From an uncultured Lachnospiraceae bacterium (GTDB lineage: Bacteria; Bacillota; Clostridia; Lachnospirales; Lachnospiraceae): a DNA stretch of 64,000 nt. A program made the translations under genes and the position numbers. The notes beneath the pieces are model-generated. The model did no database searches. It was not told the DNA's origin and was given only the letters and a program-made list of their open reading frames with translations. Location of the stretch: the NCBI GenBank assembly GCA_902781655.1, contig CACZJZ010000002.1:62001-126000 (forward strand), given 5' to 3'. Below, piece by piece: positions 16,430-25,928 of the stretch (position 1 is the first letter of the stretch; every line of letters begins with the position of its first letter).

Positions 16430-18166
16430 ATGAAGCTGGAATTTATCGGAGCAGATCATGAGGTGACGGGAAGCTGCCATTTTCTGCAGGTTGGTGCGGT
16501 GAATATGCTGGTAGACTGCGGCATGGAGCAGGGGACAAACCGGTTCAGGAATGCGCCGCTCCCGGTGCCGGTCTCCAGGATTCAGTATGTCTTTCTCACA
16601 CACGCGCACATCGATCACTCGGGACTGCTGCCGAAGCTGTACAGAGACGGCTTCCGCGGCGCGGTGATCACGACGGAGGTCACGGCGTCCCTCTGCGATA
16701 TCATGCTCCGGGACAGCGCGCACATTCAGCAGCAGGAGGCGGCCTGGAAGAACAAGAAGGGCGCTCGGCGCGGGGTCTGGCAGAAGATCGAGCCGGAATA
16801 CACGATGGAAGATGTTCTGGCAGTGATGAAGTTGTTTCAGGGATATCGCTACGACAGGAAATACCAGCTGTGCAACGGCGTGGAGTTTCGCTTTACCGAC
16901 ATCGGGCATCTGCTCGGCTCCGCCAGCATCGAGCTGTGGCTGACGGAAAACGCGCAGGGCACGGCGTCCGGCAATCCGGTCGGCGCGCCGGAGGGCACGG
17001 TGACAAAGAAAATCGTCTTCTCCGGGGACATCGGCAACCGGGCACAGCCGCTGCTGCGCGATCCGGACAAAACGGACAGCGCGGACTACGTCGTGATGGA
17101 GTCCACGTATGGCGACCGGCTGCATGAGGCGGTGGGGGGAAGCTATGTGGACGACCTCGCGGATATCATCCGCCGCACGCTGCTTCGGGGCGGCAATGTC
17201 GTCATCCCGAGCTTTGCCGTCGGGCGTACGCAGGAGATGCTTTACTTTATCCGGCAGATCAGGGAGCGGAATCTCATTCCGGAGCTTCCGGAGTTCCCGG
17301 TGTATGTGGATTCGCCGTTAGCCGTGGAGGCGACGGAAATCTTCGGCAGGGAGGGGGCGCAGTGCTATGATGAGGAGGCGCTCTCCTACGTGGAGAAGGG
17401 AATCAACCCTCTGCAGTTCCCGGGGCTCTGCCTCACGATCACGAGCGAGGAGTCAAAGCGCATCAACAGTGACGACGAACCCAAGGTGATCATCGCGGCG
17501 TCCGGCATGTGCGATGCAGGGCGCATCAAGCATCATCTGAAATATAATCTGTGGCGGCCGGAGTGCACGATTCTGTTCGTGGGGTATCAGGCTGTCGGCA
17601 CGCCGGGAAGACGCATCGTGGACGGCGCGCAGGAGGTGAACATCTTCGGCGAGCCGGTTTCTGTTCGGGCGGAGATCTGTAAGCTGAACGGCCTCTCCGG
17701 TCACGCGGACAAGGCGGGTCTGATCGACTGGATCGAGGGGTTCACCGTGCAGAAGCCGTCGAAGGTTTTCATCGTGCACGGAGAGGACACAGTGGCAGAT
17801 TCCTTTGCGGCCTGCCTCCGCGAGGAACACGGGTTTGACGCGATGGCGCCGTATTCCGGAACCATTTTCAATCTGCGGACCGGCGCATTCGAGAAGCTGA
17901 CCGAGGGCGTCCGGGTGAGCCGCGCCGGCGAGGGCGGCTATGTCACGGATATGCCGCAGCAGAGAGAAGAGGCACACGGAGACCGCATCAGCGCATCCGG
18001 CGCGCATCCGGTTTCCGACTCCTATACCAATGTCCGGATTGCGGCGCGCGAGCTGGAAAATGTCATCGCCAATGGCAGGGGACTGCCGAACCGCGAGCTT
18101 GACGCGCTGGCAAAATCGCTGCGGGAGCTGGCGGAGAAATATCGGATTGGCGGAGCGGGAGAATAA
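16430..18166 (+). CDS. metallo-beta-lactamase/beta-CASP family RNase
   Basis: The 578-residue protein carries the complete motif set of the beta-CASP nucleases: HAHIDHSG (motif 2), GHLLGSASIEL (motif 3), VFSGDIGN (motif 4), then beta-CASP motif A in ESTYGDR, motif B in ASGMCDAGRIKHHL and motif C in GLSGHADKAGLIDW. These place two metal ions for cleavage of RNA, as in CPSF73-like and YSH1-like enzymes. About 90 extra C-terminal residues are poorly conserved. No KH domain is visible. It is followed after 6 bases by thyA. Cytosolic RNA processing is the likely role, with the target unknown. Confidence 0.88.
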   Translation: MKLEFIGADHEVTGSCHFLQVGAVNMLVDCGMEQGTNRFRNAPLPVPVSRIQYVFLTHAHIDHSGLLPKLYRDGFRGAVITTEVTASLCDIMLRDSAHIQQQEAAWKNKKGARRGVWQKIEPEYTMEDVLAVMKLFQGYRYDRKYQLCNGVEFRFTDIGHLLGSASIELWLTENAQGTASGNPVGAPEGTVTKKIVFSGDIGNRAQPLLRDPDKTDSADYVVMESTYGDRLHEAVGGSYVDDLADIIRRTLLRGGNVVIPSFAVGRTQEMLYFIRQIRERNLIPELPEFPVYVDSPLAVEATEIFGREGAQCYDEEALSYVEKGINPLQFPGLCLTITSEESKRINSDDEPKVIIAASGMCDAGRIKHHLKYNLWRPECTILFVGYQAVGTPGRRIVDGAQEVNIFGEPVSVRAEICKLNGLSGHADKAGLIDWIEGFTVQKPSKVFIVHGEDTVADSFAACLREEHGFDAMAPYSGTIFNLRTGAFEKLTEGVRVSRAGEGGYVTDMPQQREEAHGDRISASGAHPVSDSYTNVRIAARELENVIANGRGLPNRELDALAKSLRELAEKYRIGGAGE

Positions 18167-18172
18167 ACTGTT

Positions 18173-19105
18173 ATGAGCAGAGCAGATAAAATTTTCAAGG
18201 CGATGTGCGAAGATATCCTCACAAACGGAACGGATACGAGGGGGCAGAAGGTGCGCCCTCACTGGGAGGACGGCACACCGGCCTATACCATCAAGAAGTT
18301 CGGCGTGGTAAACCGGTACGAGCCGGGAGAGGAGTTCCCGCTTCTCACGCTCCGGCGGACCGCGCTGAAGAGCTGCACGGACGAGATGCTGTGGATCTGG
18401 CAGCAGAAGAGCAACAATATCCACGATCTGCACAGCCATGTCTGGGATGAGTGGGCGGATGAGACCGGTTCGATCGGCAAGGCGTACGGCTATCAGATGT
18501 CCGTGAAGCACCTCTATCGGGACGTCACCCCGGAGGGACTCGATCATTTTGCCCGCGCGGCAGAATCAGAAGTGGCGAACATCGATTTTGACCCGGTTCA
18601 GGGCACGGCGCGCATGGACCAGGTGGACCGGGTGATCTATGACCTGTGCAACAATCCGTTCAGCCGCCGGATCATGACGAATCTGTACGTCCACGCGGAT
18701 CTCGCGGAGATGCACCTTTATCCCTGCGCTTACAGCTGTACCTTCAATGTCACGCAGAAGCCGGGGCATGATAAGCTGACGCTGAATATGATCCTGAATC
18801 AGCGCTCGCAGGACGTTCTGGCGGCCAACAACTGGAATGTGGTACAGTATTCCGTGCTGCTGTGCATGCTGGCGCAGTGCTGTGACATGGAGCCGGGGGA
18901 GATGGTGCATGTGATCGCGGACGCGCACATCTATGACCGCCATGTGCCGGTCATCCGGGAGCTGCTGGGAAGAGAGGAACACCCGGCGCCGACGTTCCGG
19001 CTGAATCCGGACGTACACGATTTCTACCGCTTCACGCGCGAGGATGTGGCGGCGGTGAACTACGTGACCGGGGAGCAGATCAGAGATATCCCGATCGCGA
19101 TCTGA
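18173..19105 (+). CDS. thyA: thymidylate synthase
   Basis: This 310-residue enzyme makes dTMP from dUMP and methylene-tetrahydrofolate. The catalytic Cys is in LYPCAYSCTFNV, and QRSQDVLAANNWNVVQY and ADAHIYDRHV complete the dUMP and folate pocket. The classic PCH reads PCA here, and the folate region has NNWNV instead of the E. coli-like GLPFN; this variant is one I associate with clostridial ThyA and is not by itself damage. There is an extra loop near residues 110-135. The gene is followed by folA, which regenerates the tetrahydrofolate that ThyA oxidises. Confidence 0.93.
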   Translation: MSRADKIFKAMCEDILTNGTDTRGQKVRPHWEDGTPAYTIKKFGVVNRYEPGEEFPLLTLRRTALKSCTDEMLWIWQQKSNNIHDLHSHVWDEWADETGSIGKAYGYQMSVKHLYRDVTPEGLDHFARAAESEVANIDFDPVQGTARMDQVDRVIYDLCNNPFSRRIMTNLYVHADLAEMHLYPCAYSCTFNVTQKPGHDKLTLNMILNQRSQDVLAANNWNVVQYSVLLCMLAQCCDMEPGEMVHVIADAHIYDRHVPVIRELLGREEHPAPTFRLNPDVHDFYRFTREDVAAVNYVTGEQIRDIPIAI

Positions 19106-19137
19106 ACACAATCCGGAGACGGAATGGAGGTCTGCCG

Positions 19138-19632
19138 ATGAAGGCAATTGTTGCGGTTGACAGAAACTGGGCCATTGGAAACAGGGGAGGCCTGCTGGTC
19201 AGCATTCCGAATGACCATAAATTTTTCCGCAGGGAGACGATGGGCAAGGTCGTCATCTACGGGAGAAAGACGCTGGAAACTTTCCCGATGCGGCAGCCGC
19301 TTGACGGAAGAACAAATCTGATTCTGTCCGCCAATCCGGATTACGAGGTGCGGAATGCGGAGGTGCTGCACAGCATCCCGGCGCTGCTTGAGCGGCTGAA
19401 GGGGCTTGACACGGATGATATTTATGTGATCGGAGGGGCGAGCGTCTATCGGGAGCTTCTTCCGTATGTGGACACGGCGCTGGTGACGCGGGTGGACCGC
19501 GCCTATGAGGCGGACGCGTTTTTCCCGGATCTCGACGCAGATCCCGGCTGGGAGAAAACGGAGGAGGGCGAGGAGCAGACCTACTTCGACCTGCTCTATA
19601 CGTTTGATGTTTACAGGAGAAAGGACAGATGA
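19138..19632 (+). CDS. folA: dihydrofolate reductase
   Basis: The 164-residue protein has the DHFR start MKAIVAVDRNWAIGNRGGLLVSIPNDHKFF, with the acidic active-site residue in PNDHKFF, the NADPH-binding GRKTLETFP and the IGGASVYRELLP motif. It reduces dihydrofolate with NADPH. GGAGG precedes the ATG by a good distance. It lies 32 bases after thyA and overlaps the peptidase gene by four bases (ATGA), so the three are probably one transcript. Trimethoprim sensitivity cannot be inferred from the sequence alone. Confidence 0.95.
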   Translation: MKAIVAVDRNWAIGNRGGLLVSIPNDHKFFRRETMGKVVIYGRKTLETFPMRQPLDGRTNLILSANPDYEVRNAEVLHSIPALLERLKGLDTDDIYVIGGASVYRELLPYVDTALVTRVDRAYEADAFFPDLDADPGWEKTEEGEEQTYFDLLYTFDVYRRKDR

Positions 19633-21299
19633 AATTCAGCGAGATGCCCTATGAGAGGGTGGATCTGGAGAAACTGAAGGCGGATTTCGCGGCGCTGGAG
19701 CGGGATTTTGATGCGGCGGGGAGCGGTGAGGAGCAGTTCCGGGTGCATCAGCGGTATTATGCGGTCACCGGCCACGCGGTCACGGAGATGACGATCGCGG
19801 AGATCCGGCATGACATCGATATGACGGACGAATTTTACAAAGAGGAGCAGAAATACTGTGACGAAATCCGCCCGGTGTTTCAGAATCTCTGCGTGTCGTA
19901 TCAGAAGAAGCTGTACGCGTCGCCGTACCGCGCCTATCTGGAGAGCGTGATCGGACCGGTGGCGTTCCGGAACATGGAGCTTGAGGCAAAATCCGTGGAT
20001 CCGCGGATTATTCCGCTGATGCAGGAGGAGAACCGGCTGCAGGATCAGTATAATCATATTCTGGCGACCGCAAAGATCGACTGGAACGGGGAGACACTGA
20101 ATCTTTCGCTGCTCGAGCCGTATCTGCGCAGCGCTGACCGCAGAACGAGAATCGGGGCGTATGCGAAGCGCGATGCCTTTTATCTTGCGCACGCGGAGGA
20201 GTTTGATGACATCTATGACAAGCTGGTGAAGAACCGGACGGAGCAGGCGAGGACACTCGGTTACGAGAATTACCTCACGCTCGGCGATTACCGCATGATG
20301 CGGAACTGCTGGAACCGGGATGACCTGCGCCGGTTCCGCGCCCAGATCCGGAAGGATTATGTGGATTTTGCCGAGGCAATGCAGGCGGGCAGGAAGGAAC
20401 GGCTCCGCCTCGATGCTCTGCATTTCTACGACGAGGATGTTTATTTCACGGAGGGAAATCCGGTGCCGGTTGGGACGCCGGAGCAGATCCTGGAGGCGGG
20501 GCGGAAAATGTACCACGCGCTCTCACCGGAGACCGGACGGTTCATGGATTTCATGTGTGACGGAGAGCTATTCGACGTGCTCGGCCGCAAGACGAAGAAG
20601 ACCGGCGGATACATGACCTACCTGCCGGATTACAGGGCGCCGTTTATTTTCGCGAACTTCAACGGGACAACCGGCGATGCGGATGTCATCACACATGAGT
20701 GCGGCCATGCGTTCCAGGGCTGGCTCTCAGCGGACGATCCGATCCGTGAGCATGCCGATATCACGATGGAGACCGCGGAGACGCATTCGATGTCCATGGA
20801 ATTCTTCACGGAGCCCTGGATGGATCTCTTCTTCGGCGCGCGGGGAAAGGACTATGTCCGGATGCATCTCGAGGATGCCATCAATTTCATCCCATACGGT
20901 ACGATGGTAGATGAATTTCAGGATATTGCCTACTCGAATCCGGACCTATCGCCGAAGGAGCGGAACGAGGTCTGGATGGACCTCGAGCGGCAGTACCGCC
21001 CGCACATGAATTATGAGGGCGACGCGTTCCTTTCGAGCGGGAGAGCGTGGCAGATGAAGCACCACATCTATGACTGCCCGCTGTATTACATCGATTACTG
21101 CATCGCCGGGACGAATGCCCTGCAGTATAAGATCTGGATGACGAAGAATTATCAGGAGGCATGGGCGAGCTATCTGAAGCTGTGCCGTCTGTCTGCCTCG
21201 GATTTCTTCTTCGGCCTGATGGAGAAGGTGGGACTGGATAATCCCTTTGAGGACGGCTGCATTCGGCATGTCGTGAAGCAGCTGAAGGATTTTGTGTAG
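19629..21299 (+). CDS. pepF: M3 family oligoendopeptidase (PepF-like)
   Basis: A 556-residue cytosolic zinc peptidase. The HEXXH motif appears as THECGHAFQG, with the third zinc ligand Glu in the following helix (ETAETHSMSMEFF). The all-helical N-terminal half and the Y-rich segment near the C-terminus (YDCPLYYIDYCIAGTNALQ) are standard for the M3 oligopeptidase F group, which cleaves short peptides. The start overlaps the folA stop by four bases. The usual length is near 560-600, so the protein is complete. Confidence 0.9.
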   Translation: MKFSEMPYERVDLEKLKADFAALERDFDAAGSGEEQFRVHQRYYAVTGHAVTEMTIAEIRHDIDMTDEFYKEEQKYCDEIRPVFQNLCVSYQKKLYASPYRAYLESVIGPVAFRNMELEAKSVDPRIIPLMQEENRLQDQYNHILATAKIDWNGETLNLSLLEPYLRSADRRTRIGAYAKRDAFYLAHAEEFDDIYDKLVKNRTEQARTLGYENYLTLGDYRMMRNCWNRDDLRRFRAQIRKDYVDFAEAMQAGRKERLRLDALHFYDEDVYFTEGNPVPVGTPEQILEAGRKMYHALSPETGRFMDFMCDGELFDVLGRKTKKTGGYMTYLPDYRAPFIFANFNGTTGDADVITHECGHAFQGWLSADDPIREHADITMETAETHSMSMEFFTEPWMDLFFGARGKDYVRMHLEDAINFIPYGTMVDEFQDIAYSNPDLSPKERNEVWMDLERQYRPHMNYEGDAFLSSGRAWQMKHHIYDCPLYYIDYCIAGTNALQYKIWMTKNYQEAWASYLKLCRLSASDFFFGLMEKVGLDNPFEDGCIRHVVKQLKDFV

Positions 21300-21318
21300 A
21301 AAAGGAAAATCGGAAGAT

Positions 21319-22743
21319 ATGGACAGAAAGAATTGTTATGACGTGATCATCATCGGAGCGGGTCCGGGCGGCGCGTTCTGCGCGTACGAGCTGAAGGAGA
21401 AGCAGCCGGATCTGAAGATTCTGATCATTGAGAAGGGCCGATCCATTGAGAAGAGGGTCTGCCCGAAGAGAACGAATGGCGGAAAGTGCCTTCACTGCAA
21501 GCCGTGCTCCATCACGACCGGTTTCTCGGGCGCCGGCGCGTTTTCCGATGGCAAGCTGAGTCTTTCCCCGGACGTCGGCGGCAATCTGCCGGATATTCTG
21601 GGCTATGACGAGGCATCGAGGCTCATCAGGGAATCTGATGATATTTATCTCAAGTTCGGCGCGGATACGCATGTCTGGGGCGTGGACAAGCCGGAGGCCA
21701 TCCGGGAGATCCGCACCCGCGCGATCGTGGCCAATCTGAAGCTGGTCGAGTGCCCGATCCGGCATCTCGGCACGGAGAAGGGCTATGAGATCTATGAGCG
21801 GATGCAGAATTATCTGCTGGAGAAGGGCGTCGAGATGATCTTCAACACATCCGTCGCCGATATTCTGATCGAATCCGACGGAACCGGCGCGCAGCATGTC
21901 TGCGGGGTGAAGACGGAAAAGGGAGACACGTATTATGCCCCGAAGGTAGTTGCGGCGGTCGGCCGTGAGGGCGCGGACTGGCTGCACGGGCAGTGCGAGA
22001 AATTCGGCATCGATTCCGTCCCCGGCACAGTGGATATCGGTGTGCGCGTCGAGGTGCGCGATGAGGTGATGCAGTACCTCAATGACAACCTGTACGAGGC
22101 AAAGCTGATCTATCACACACCGACCTTCGACGACAAGGTGCGCACCTTCTGCACGAATCCGCACGGCGAGGTGGCGACCGAGCTCTATGACGGCGGCCTC
22201 GCGGTGGTCAACGGCCACGCCTACTCCGGTGCGGAGTATGCGACGCACAACACGAATTTTGCCATTCTGGTCTCGAAGAACTTCACCAAGCCGTTCAAGA
22301 CGCCGATTGAGTACGGCCGCAAAATCGCGGAGCTCTCCAACATGCTCTGCGGCGGGCGGATTCTGGTGCAGAACTTCGGTGATTTCAAGCGCGGACGCCG
22401 CTCGACGGAGGAGCGCATGTGCCGCAACAACCTGATTCCGACCCTGAAGGACGCGGTGCCGGGCGATCTTTCCCTGGTGTTCCCGCACCGGATCATGGTC
22501 GACATCGAGGAAATGATCTATGCGCTCGACAAGGTGACGCCGGGCATTGCGTCCGACGAGACACTGCTCTACGGCGTGGAGGTCAAGTTCTACTCCAACA
22601 AGCTGGTCGTCTCGAAGGAGTTTGAGACCTCAGTGCCGGGACTATACGCAATCGGCGACGGCGCCGGCATCACGCGCGGCCTGCAGCAGGCATCCGCGAA
22701 CGGGCTGGTCGTGGCGAGATCCATTCTCGGCGTGGAGCACTGA
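21319..22743 (+). CDS. FAD-dependent oxidoreductase of the COG2509 type
   Basis: The protein of about 474 residues starts MDRKNCYDVIIIGAGPGGAFCAYEL, a classic FAD-binding GxGxxG fold. Conserved cysteines in RTNGGKCLHCKPCSITTGFSGAGAFSDGKL recall the COG2509 uncharacterised dehydrogenases. The C-terminal GLYAIGDGAGITRGLQQASANGLVVARS is the second FAD contact. I use the ATG at 21319 because residues before it would run over the peptidase stop. The natural substrate is unknown; no signal peptide is present. Confidence 0.85.
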   Translation: MDRKNCYDVIIIGAGPGGAFCAYELKEKQPDLKILIIEKGRSIEKRVCPKRTNGGKCLHCKPCSITTGFSGAGAFSDGKLSLSPDVGGNLPDILGYDEASRLIRESDDIYLKFGADTHVWGVDKPEAIREIRTRAIVANLKLVECPIRHLGTEKGYEIYERMQNYLLEKGVEMIFNTSVADILIESDGTGAQHVCGVKTEKGDTYYAPKVVAAVGREGADWLHGQCEKFGIDSVPGTVDIGVRVEVRDEVMQYLNDNLYEAKLIYHTPTFDDKVRTFCTNPHGEVATELYDGGLAVVNGHAYSGAEYATHNTNFAILVSKNFTKPFKTPIEYGRKIAELSNMLCGGRILVQNFGDFKRGRRSTEERMCRNNLIPTLKDAVPGDLSLVFPHRIMVDIEEMIYALDKVTPGIASDETLLYGVEVKFYSNKLVVSKEFETSVPGLYAIGDGAGITRGLQQASANGLVVARSILGVEH

Positions 22744-22752
22744 CGGAACGAT

Positions 22753-24045
22753 ATGACGGGACGCAGAGATGGCGGACAATGGAATAAAGGCGGAAGAAAG
22801 CGGGCAGCCGCACTGACCCTCGCGCTGCTGCTTGCCGCGGGGACCGCGCTGACCGGCTGCGGCAGCAGCCCCGATACAAAGCGGCGCGTCGTGCTGACCA
22901 GCGGCTTCACGGAGGACGATGTTTTCACTATCAACGCTTCGCAGGAAACCCTGTACGGCACGGCCTCTGAGCTTCGCATTTACCTGCTCGACCTGACCGG
23001 CGAATACGAGGGCATTCTTGGGAGCGGTTTCTGGAAGGATGCAGCAAATCAGCCGGTCCGCGGGCATGCCCGCGAGGAGGCGCTGGCGCGCCTTGTGCGG
23101 GTGAAGGAACTGAACCTGATGGCCGGCGAGCAGGGCGTCACCCTGACGGACGCGGAGCGGGCGGCAGCGGACGGCCTCGCCGGAGATTACATCGCTGCGC
23201 TCACGAAAGAGGAAAAGTCGTATCTCGCGGGCGGGCAGATCGCCGGCCTGTCTGCCGAGGAGGTGCGCCTTTGCTACCGGCAGTACATGCTGGCGGACCG
23301 CATGTATGACAAGATCATCAGCCCGGTCAGCACCGAGATCAGCGACGACGAGGCACGGATTCTGACGGCTGAGTCCATTCTCTTCCGGACGGTGAACGAC
23401 GACGGCACGCCAAAATCCGAAGCTGACCAGAAGAAAGCGGCGCAGCGGGCGAAGGAATGCCTTCACCGCATTCAGATTGGGGACGGCACGACATTTGACG
23501 CGCTGATCAGCGAATACAGCGATTCGGATGTCAACACCTTCAAAATCTGCCGGAACGGGCAGGTGGAGAATTCTTATCTCGTGAACGGCGAGGTTTCCGA
23601 CGGGGATACCACTCCGCTCGCGGAGGCGGCGTATCAGCTCACGGAAAATGAGAAGAGCGGTATCATCGAGACCTCGCTCGGGTATCGGATCGTGAAGTGT
23701 ATCACCACCTTCGACCGCGCGGAGACAGATGCGAATAAGAAAGCCATCGTAGCGCGGCGGCAGGCGGAGACCTTCGACAAGGCGATGCAGTCGTATGAGC
23801 AGAATCTCGACGTGGATCGGAATGACGCGCTGTGGGAGAAAATTTCGCTGCCGGAGCTGAATGTGTCCGGAGGCGGCACGGGCGCGGCGGCTGCATCAGA
23901 TACGGCTGGGAATGATTCCGCGGCAACGGAGAAGGGTGCGGCCGGGACGGAACCGGGATTCGATGAAAAGGACGCGGATACACCGGAATCGCTGGGCTTT
24001 TTCGCAAGATACGACGTCTGGAAGGCAGCGCAGGTGGAAGGATGA
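22753..24045 (+). CDS. parvulin-type peptidyl-prolyl isomerase lipoprotein (PrsA-like)
   Basis: A 430-residue lipoprotein: basic start, hydrophobic core ALTLALLLAAGTA and lipobox LTGC at residue 36. A SurA/PrsA-like N-terminal helical part is followed by a degenerate rotamase domain (about 205-325: AESILFRTVNDDG, FDALISEYSDSD, GYRIVKC). The tail from about 370 is low-complexity Ala/Gly/Asp-rich and ends with an aromatic helix. It should fold secreted proteins outside the membrane. It is separated by four bases from the cardiolipin synthase gene. Some key rotamase residues differ, so it may act only as a chaperone. Confidence 0.78.
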   Translation: MTGRRDGGQWNKGGRKRAAALTLALLLAAGTALTGCGSSPDTKRRVVLTSGFTEDDVFTINASQETLYGTASELRIYLLDLTGEYEGILGSGFWKDAANQPVRGHAREEALARLVRVKELNLMAGEQGVTLTDAERAAADGLAGDYIAALTKEEKSYLAGGQIAGLSAEEVRLCYRQYMLADRMYDKIISPVSTEISDDEARILTAESILFRTVNDDGTPKSEADQKKAAQRAKECLHRIQIGDGTTFDALISEYSDSDVNTFKICRNGQVENSYLVNGEVSDGDTTPLAEAAYQLTENEKSGIIETSLGYRIVKCITTFDRAETDANKKAIVARRQAETFDKAMQSYEQNLDVDRNDALWEKISLPELNVSGGGTGAAAASDTAGNDSAATEKGAAGTEPGFDEKDADTPESLGFFARYDVWKAAQVEG

Positions 24046-24049
24046 ACGG

Positions 24050-25741
24050 ATGACAAACAGACAGGAATCGCACATGCGGGTCGAACAGAAATACAATGTC
24101 GGGAACAGCATCGGGCGCATTTTCTTTGTCGCGGTCTTCATGACCTTCCAGGTGTGGCTGATGGTTTCGATCATCACGCACTATGACGACGGATCCGGGA
24201 TACTGGACAAGACGATTCAGCTCATCGCTTTCCTGATTGTGCTGCGCGTCTACGGGCAGCACAAGAATGCCGCAAACAAGATGCCCTGGATCATTCTGAT
24301 TCTGATTTTTCCGCTGCTCGGCATTCTCCTCTGGTCCCTGACCTCCGGGTCCCTGCTGCTGGTCAGAAAGAAGAAGCACTTTCTGAAGTACGACGCGGAG
24401 CTCCAGGAGATTCTTCCACAGAGCCAGGAGGCGGCGTGCGCGCTGGCGGCGACGGACCGCGGGCTGCTGGAGGAATCCCGCTATGTGACGGAGCATGGAA
24501 GATTTCCGGTCTACCAGGGCACATCAGCCAGGTATTTTCCGGAGGCGGAGCAGGGAAGACTGTCCCAGATCGAGGATCTGAGAAGGGCAGAGCACTTTAT
24601 CTTCCTTGAATATTTTGCCATCGAGGATCGCGAGAGCTTTGCGCCGATCAGGGAGATTCTGTATCAGAAGGCGGAGGAGGGCGTGGATGTTCGCATTCTG
24701 TATGACGATATCGGCTCGGCTTCCATGCTGTCCTTCCGATTCGTGAAGCTGATGGAGAGTCACGGCATCCGGTGCCGGGATTTCAATCCGATCAGCCCGT
24801 TCTTCAGCATCTTCATGAACAACCGCGACCACCGTAAAATGACCATCATCGATGGCAAAATCGGTTACACAGGCGGCTACAATCTGGCGAATGAGTACTT
24901 TGGCTTCGTCAAGCCCTACGGACACTGGAAGGACACCGGCGTCCGGCTCGAGGGCGAGGCAGTGCGCAGCATGACTGCCATGTTCCTCGAGATGTGGAAT
25001 GCGATGCGCCGCGAGGATTGGACGGCGGACCTGACAAAATATCTGCCTGCCGTATCGGATGAAAACAGGCCGGGTGTCTGTGTGCCTGCCGGGGTCGGGG
25101 AGCAAAAGTCGGTTTCCGCGGACCGCAGGGAAACCGGATTGGGTGATCAGACCGGCCCGACGCGCTCGGCGCAGCTTGGCAGAGCTCTTGCCGGACAATG
25201 CTTCGTGCAGCCCTACGCGGACACGCCGATGGACGAGGAGCAGACCGGCGAGAATGTTATCATGAACATTCTGAGCATGGCGCAGGATTATGTCTGGATC
25301 AGCACGCCGTATCTCGTGCTCAGCGACGAGATGGCGCGGGCGCTGACGCTGGCGGCGAAGCGCGGCGTGGATGTACGGATTCTCACGCCCGGCATCCCGG
25401 ACAAGAAGATTGTGTACCAGATCACCCGCTCCTATTACGGCGCGCTGGTGGCGGGCGGCGTCCGGATCTTCGAATATACGCCGGGCTTCAATCATGCCAA
25501 GATGACGGTTTCGGACGATGCGACGGCGGTGGTGGGGTCCATCAATCTGGATTTCCGCTCGCTCTACCTCCATTTTGAGGACGCCGTTCTCTTTCACGGA
25601 GGGCAGGTCGTGTCGGATGTGAAGCAGGACTTCCAGCATATCTGGCCGCAGTCCCTCGAAGTGACGGAGCGGTACGCGCACCGGGGACTCGGACTGCGGA
25701 TTTGGCAGAGCGTGCTCCGTCTGATCGCGCCGCTGACCTGA
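24050..25741 (+). CDS. cls: cardiolipin synthase (two-PLD-motif type)
   Basis: A 563-residue membrane enzyme that joins two phosphatidylglycerols to cardiolipin. Two N-terminal membrane helices (residues about 20-45 and 70-105) are followed by two HKD motifs: HRKMTIIDGKIGYTGGYN and HAKMTVSDDATAVVGSIN. I place the start at the ATG 24050, four bases after the previous stop, because the longer open frame upstream reads into that gene. Between the two HKD domains lies an Arg/Gly/Thr-rich insertion (about residues 340-380) that is not part of the catalytic fold. Confidence 0.92.
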   Translation: MTNRQESHMRVEQKYNVGNSIGRIFFVAVFMTFQVWLMVSIITHYDDGSGILDKTIQLIAFLIVLRVYGQHKNAANKMPWIILILIFPLLGILLWSLTSGSLLLVRKKKHFLKYDAELQEILPQSQEAACALAATDRGLLEESRYVTEHGRFPVYQGTSARYFPEAEQGRLSQIEDLRRAEHFIFLEYFAIEDRESFAPIREILYQKAEEGVDVRILYDDIGSASMLSFRFVKLMESHGIRCRDFNPISPFFSIFMNNRDHRKMTIIDGKIGYTGGYNLANEYFGFVKPYGHWKDTGVRLEGEAVRSMTAMFLEMWNAMRREDWTADLTKYLPAVSDENRPGVCVPAGVGEQKSVSADRRETGLGDQTGPTRSAQLGRALAGQCFVQPYADTPMDEEQTGENVIMNILSMAQDYVWISTPYLVLSDEMARALTLAAKRGVDVRILTPGIPDKKIVYQITRSYYGALVAGGVRIFEYTPGFNHAKMTVSDDATAVVGSINLDFRSLYLHFEDAVLFHGGQVVSDVKQDFQHIWPQSLEVTERYAHRGLGLRIWQSVLRLIAPLT

Positions 25742-25797
25742 ATGGCAATTTTATGAAACTTTCACAAATACGGAAACACGCGGATTCACGGCATTTG

Positions 25798-25824
25798 TTA
25801 GCACTCAAGTCTAATGAGTGCTAA
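25798..25824. promoter_or_regulatory. CIRCE operator (HrcA binding site) upstream of htpG
   Basis: TTAGCACTC (25798-25806), nine spacer bases, then GAGTGCTAA (25816-25824) match the consensus CIRCE inverted repeat without a mismatch. It ends seven bases before the -35 box of the htpG promoter, an unusual upstream position for a repressor site. Confidence 0.95.
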
Positions 25825-25831
25825 TTTTTTA

Positions 25832-25860
25832 TTGACTTTGGGTCAGCAGACAGGTAAAGT
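25832..25860 (+). promoter_or_regulatory. htpG promoter
   Basis: TTGACT (25832-25837) and TAAAGT (25855-25860) are spaced by 17 bases. The predicted start of transcription is about 60 bases before the ATG. Confidence 0.7.
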
Positions 25861-25928
25861 AACCTTTGTTGGACAAGACCGTCCTGGACCGGGGACGGAG
25901 ATGAATACATTGCAGGAGGTATATGGGT

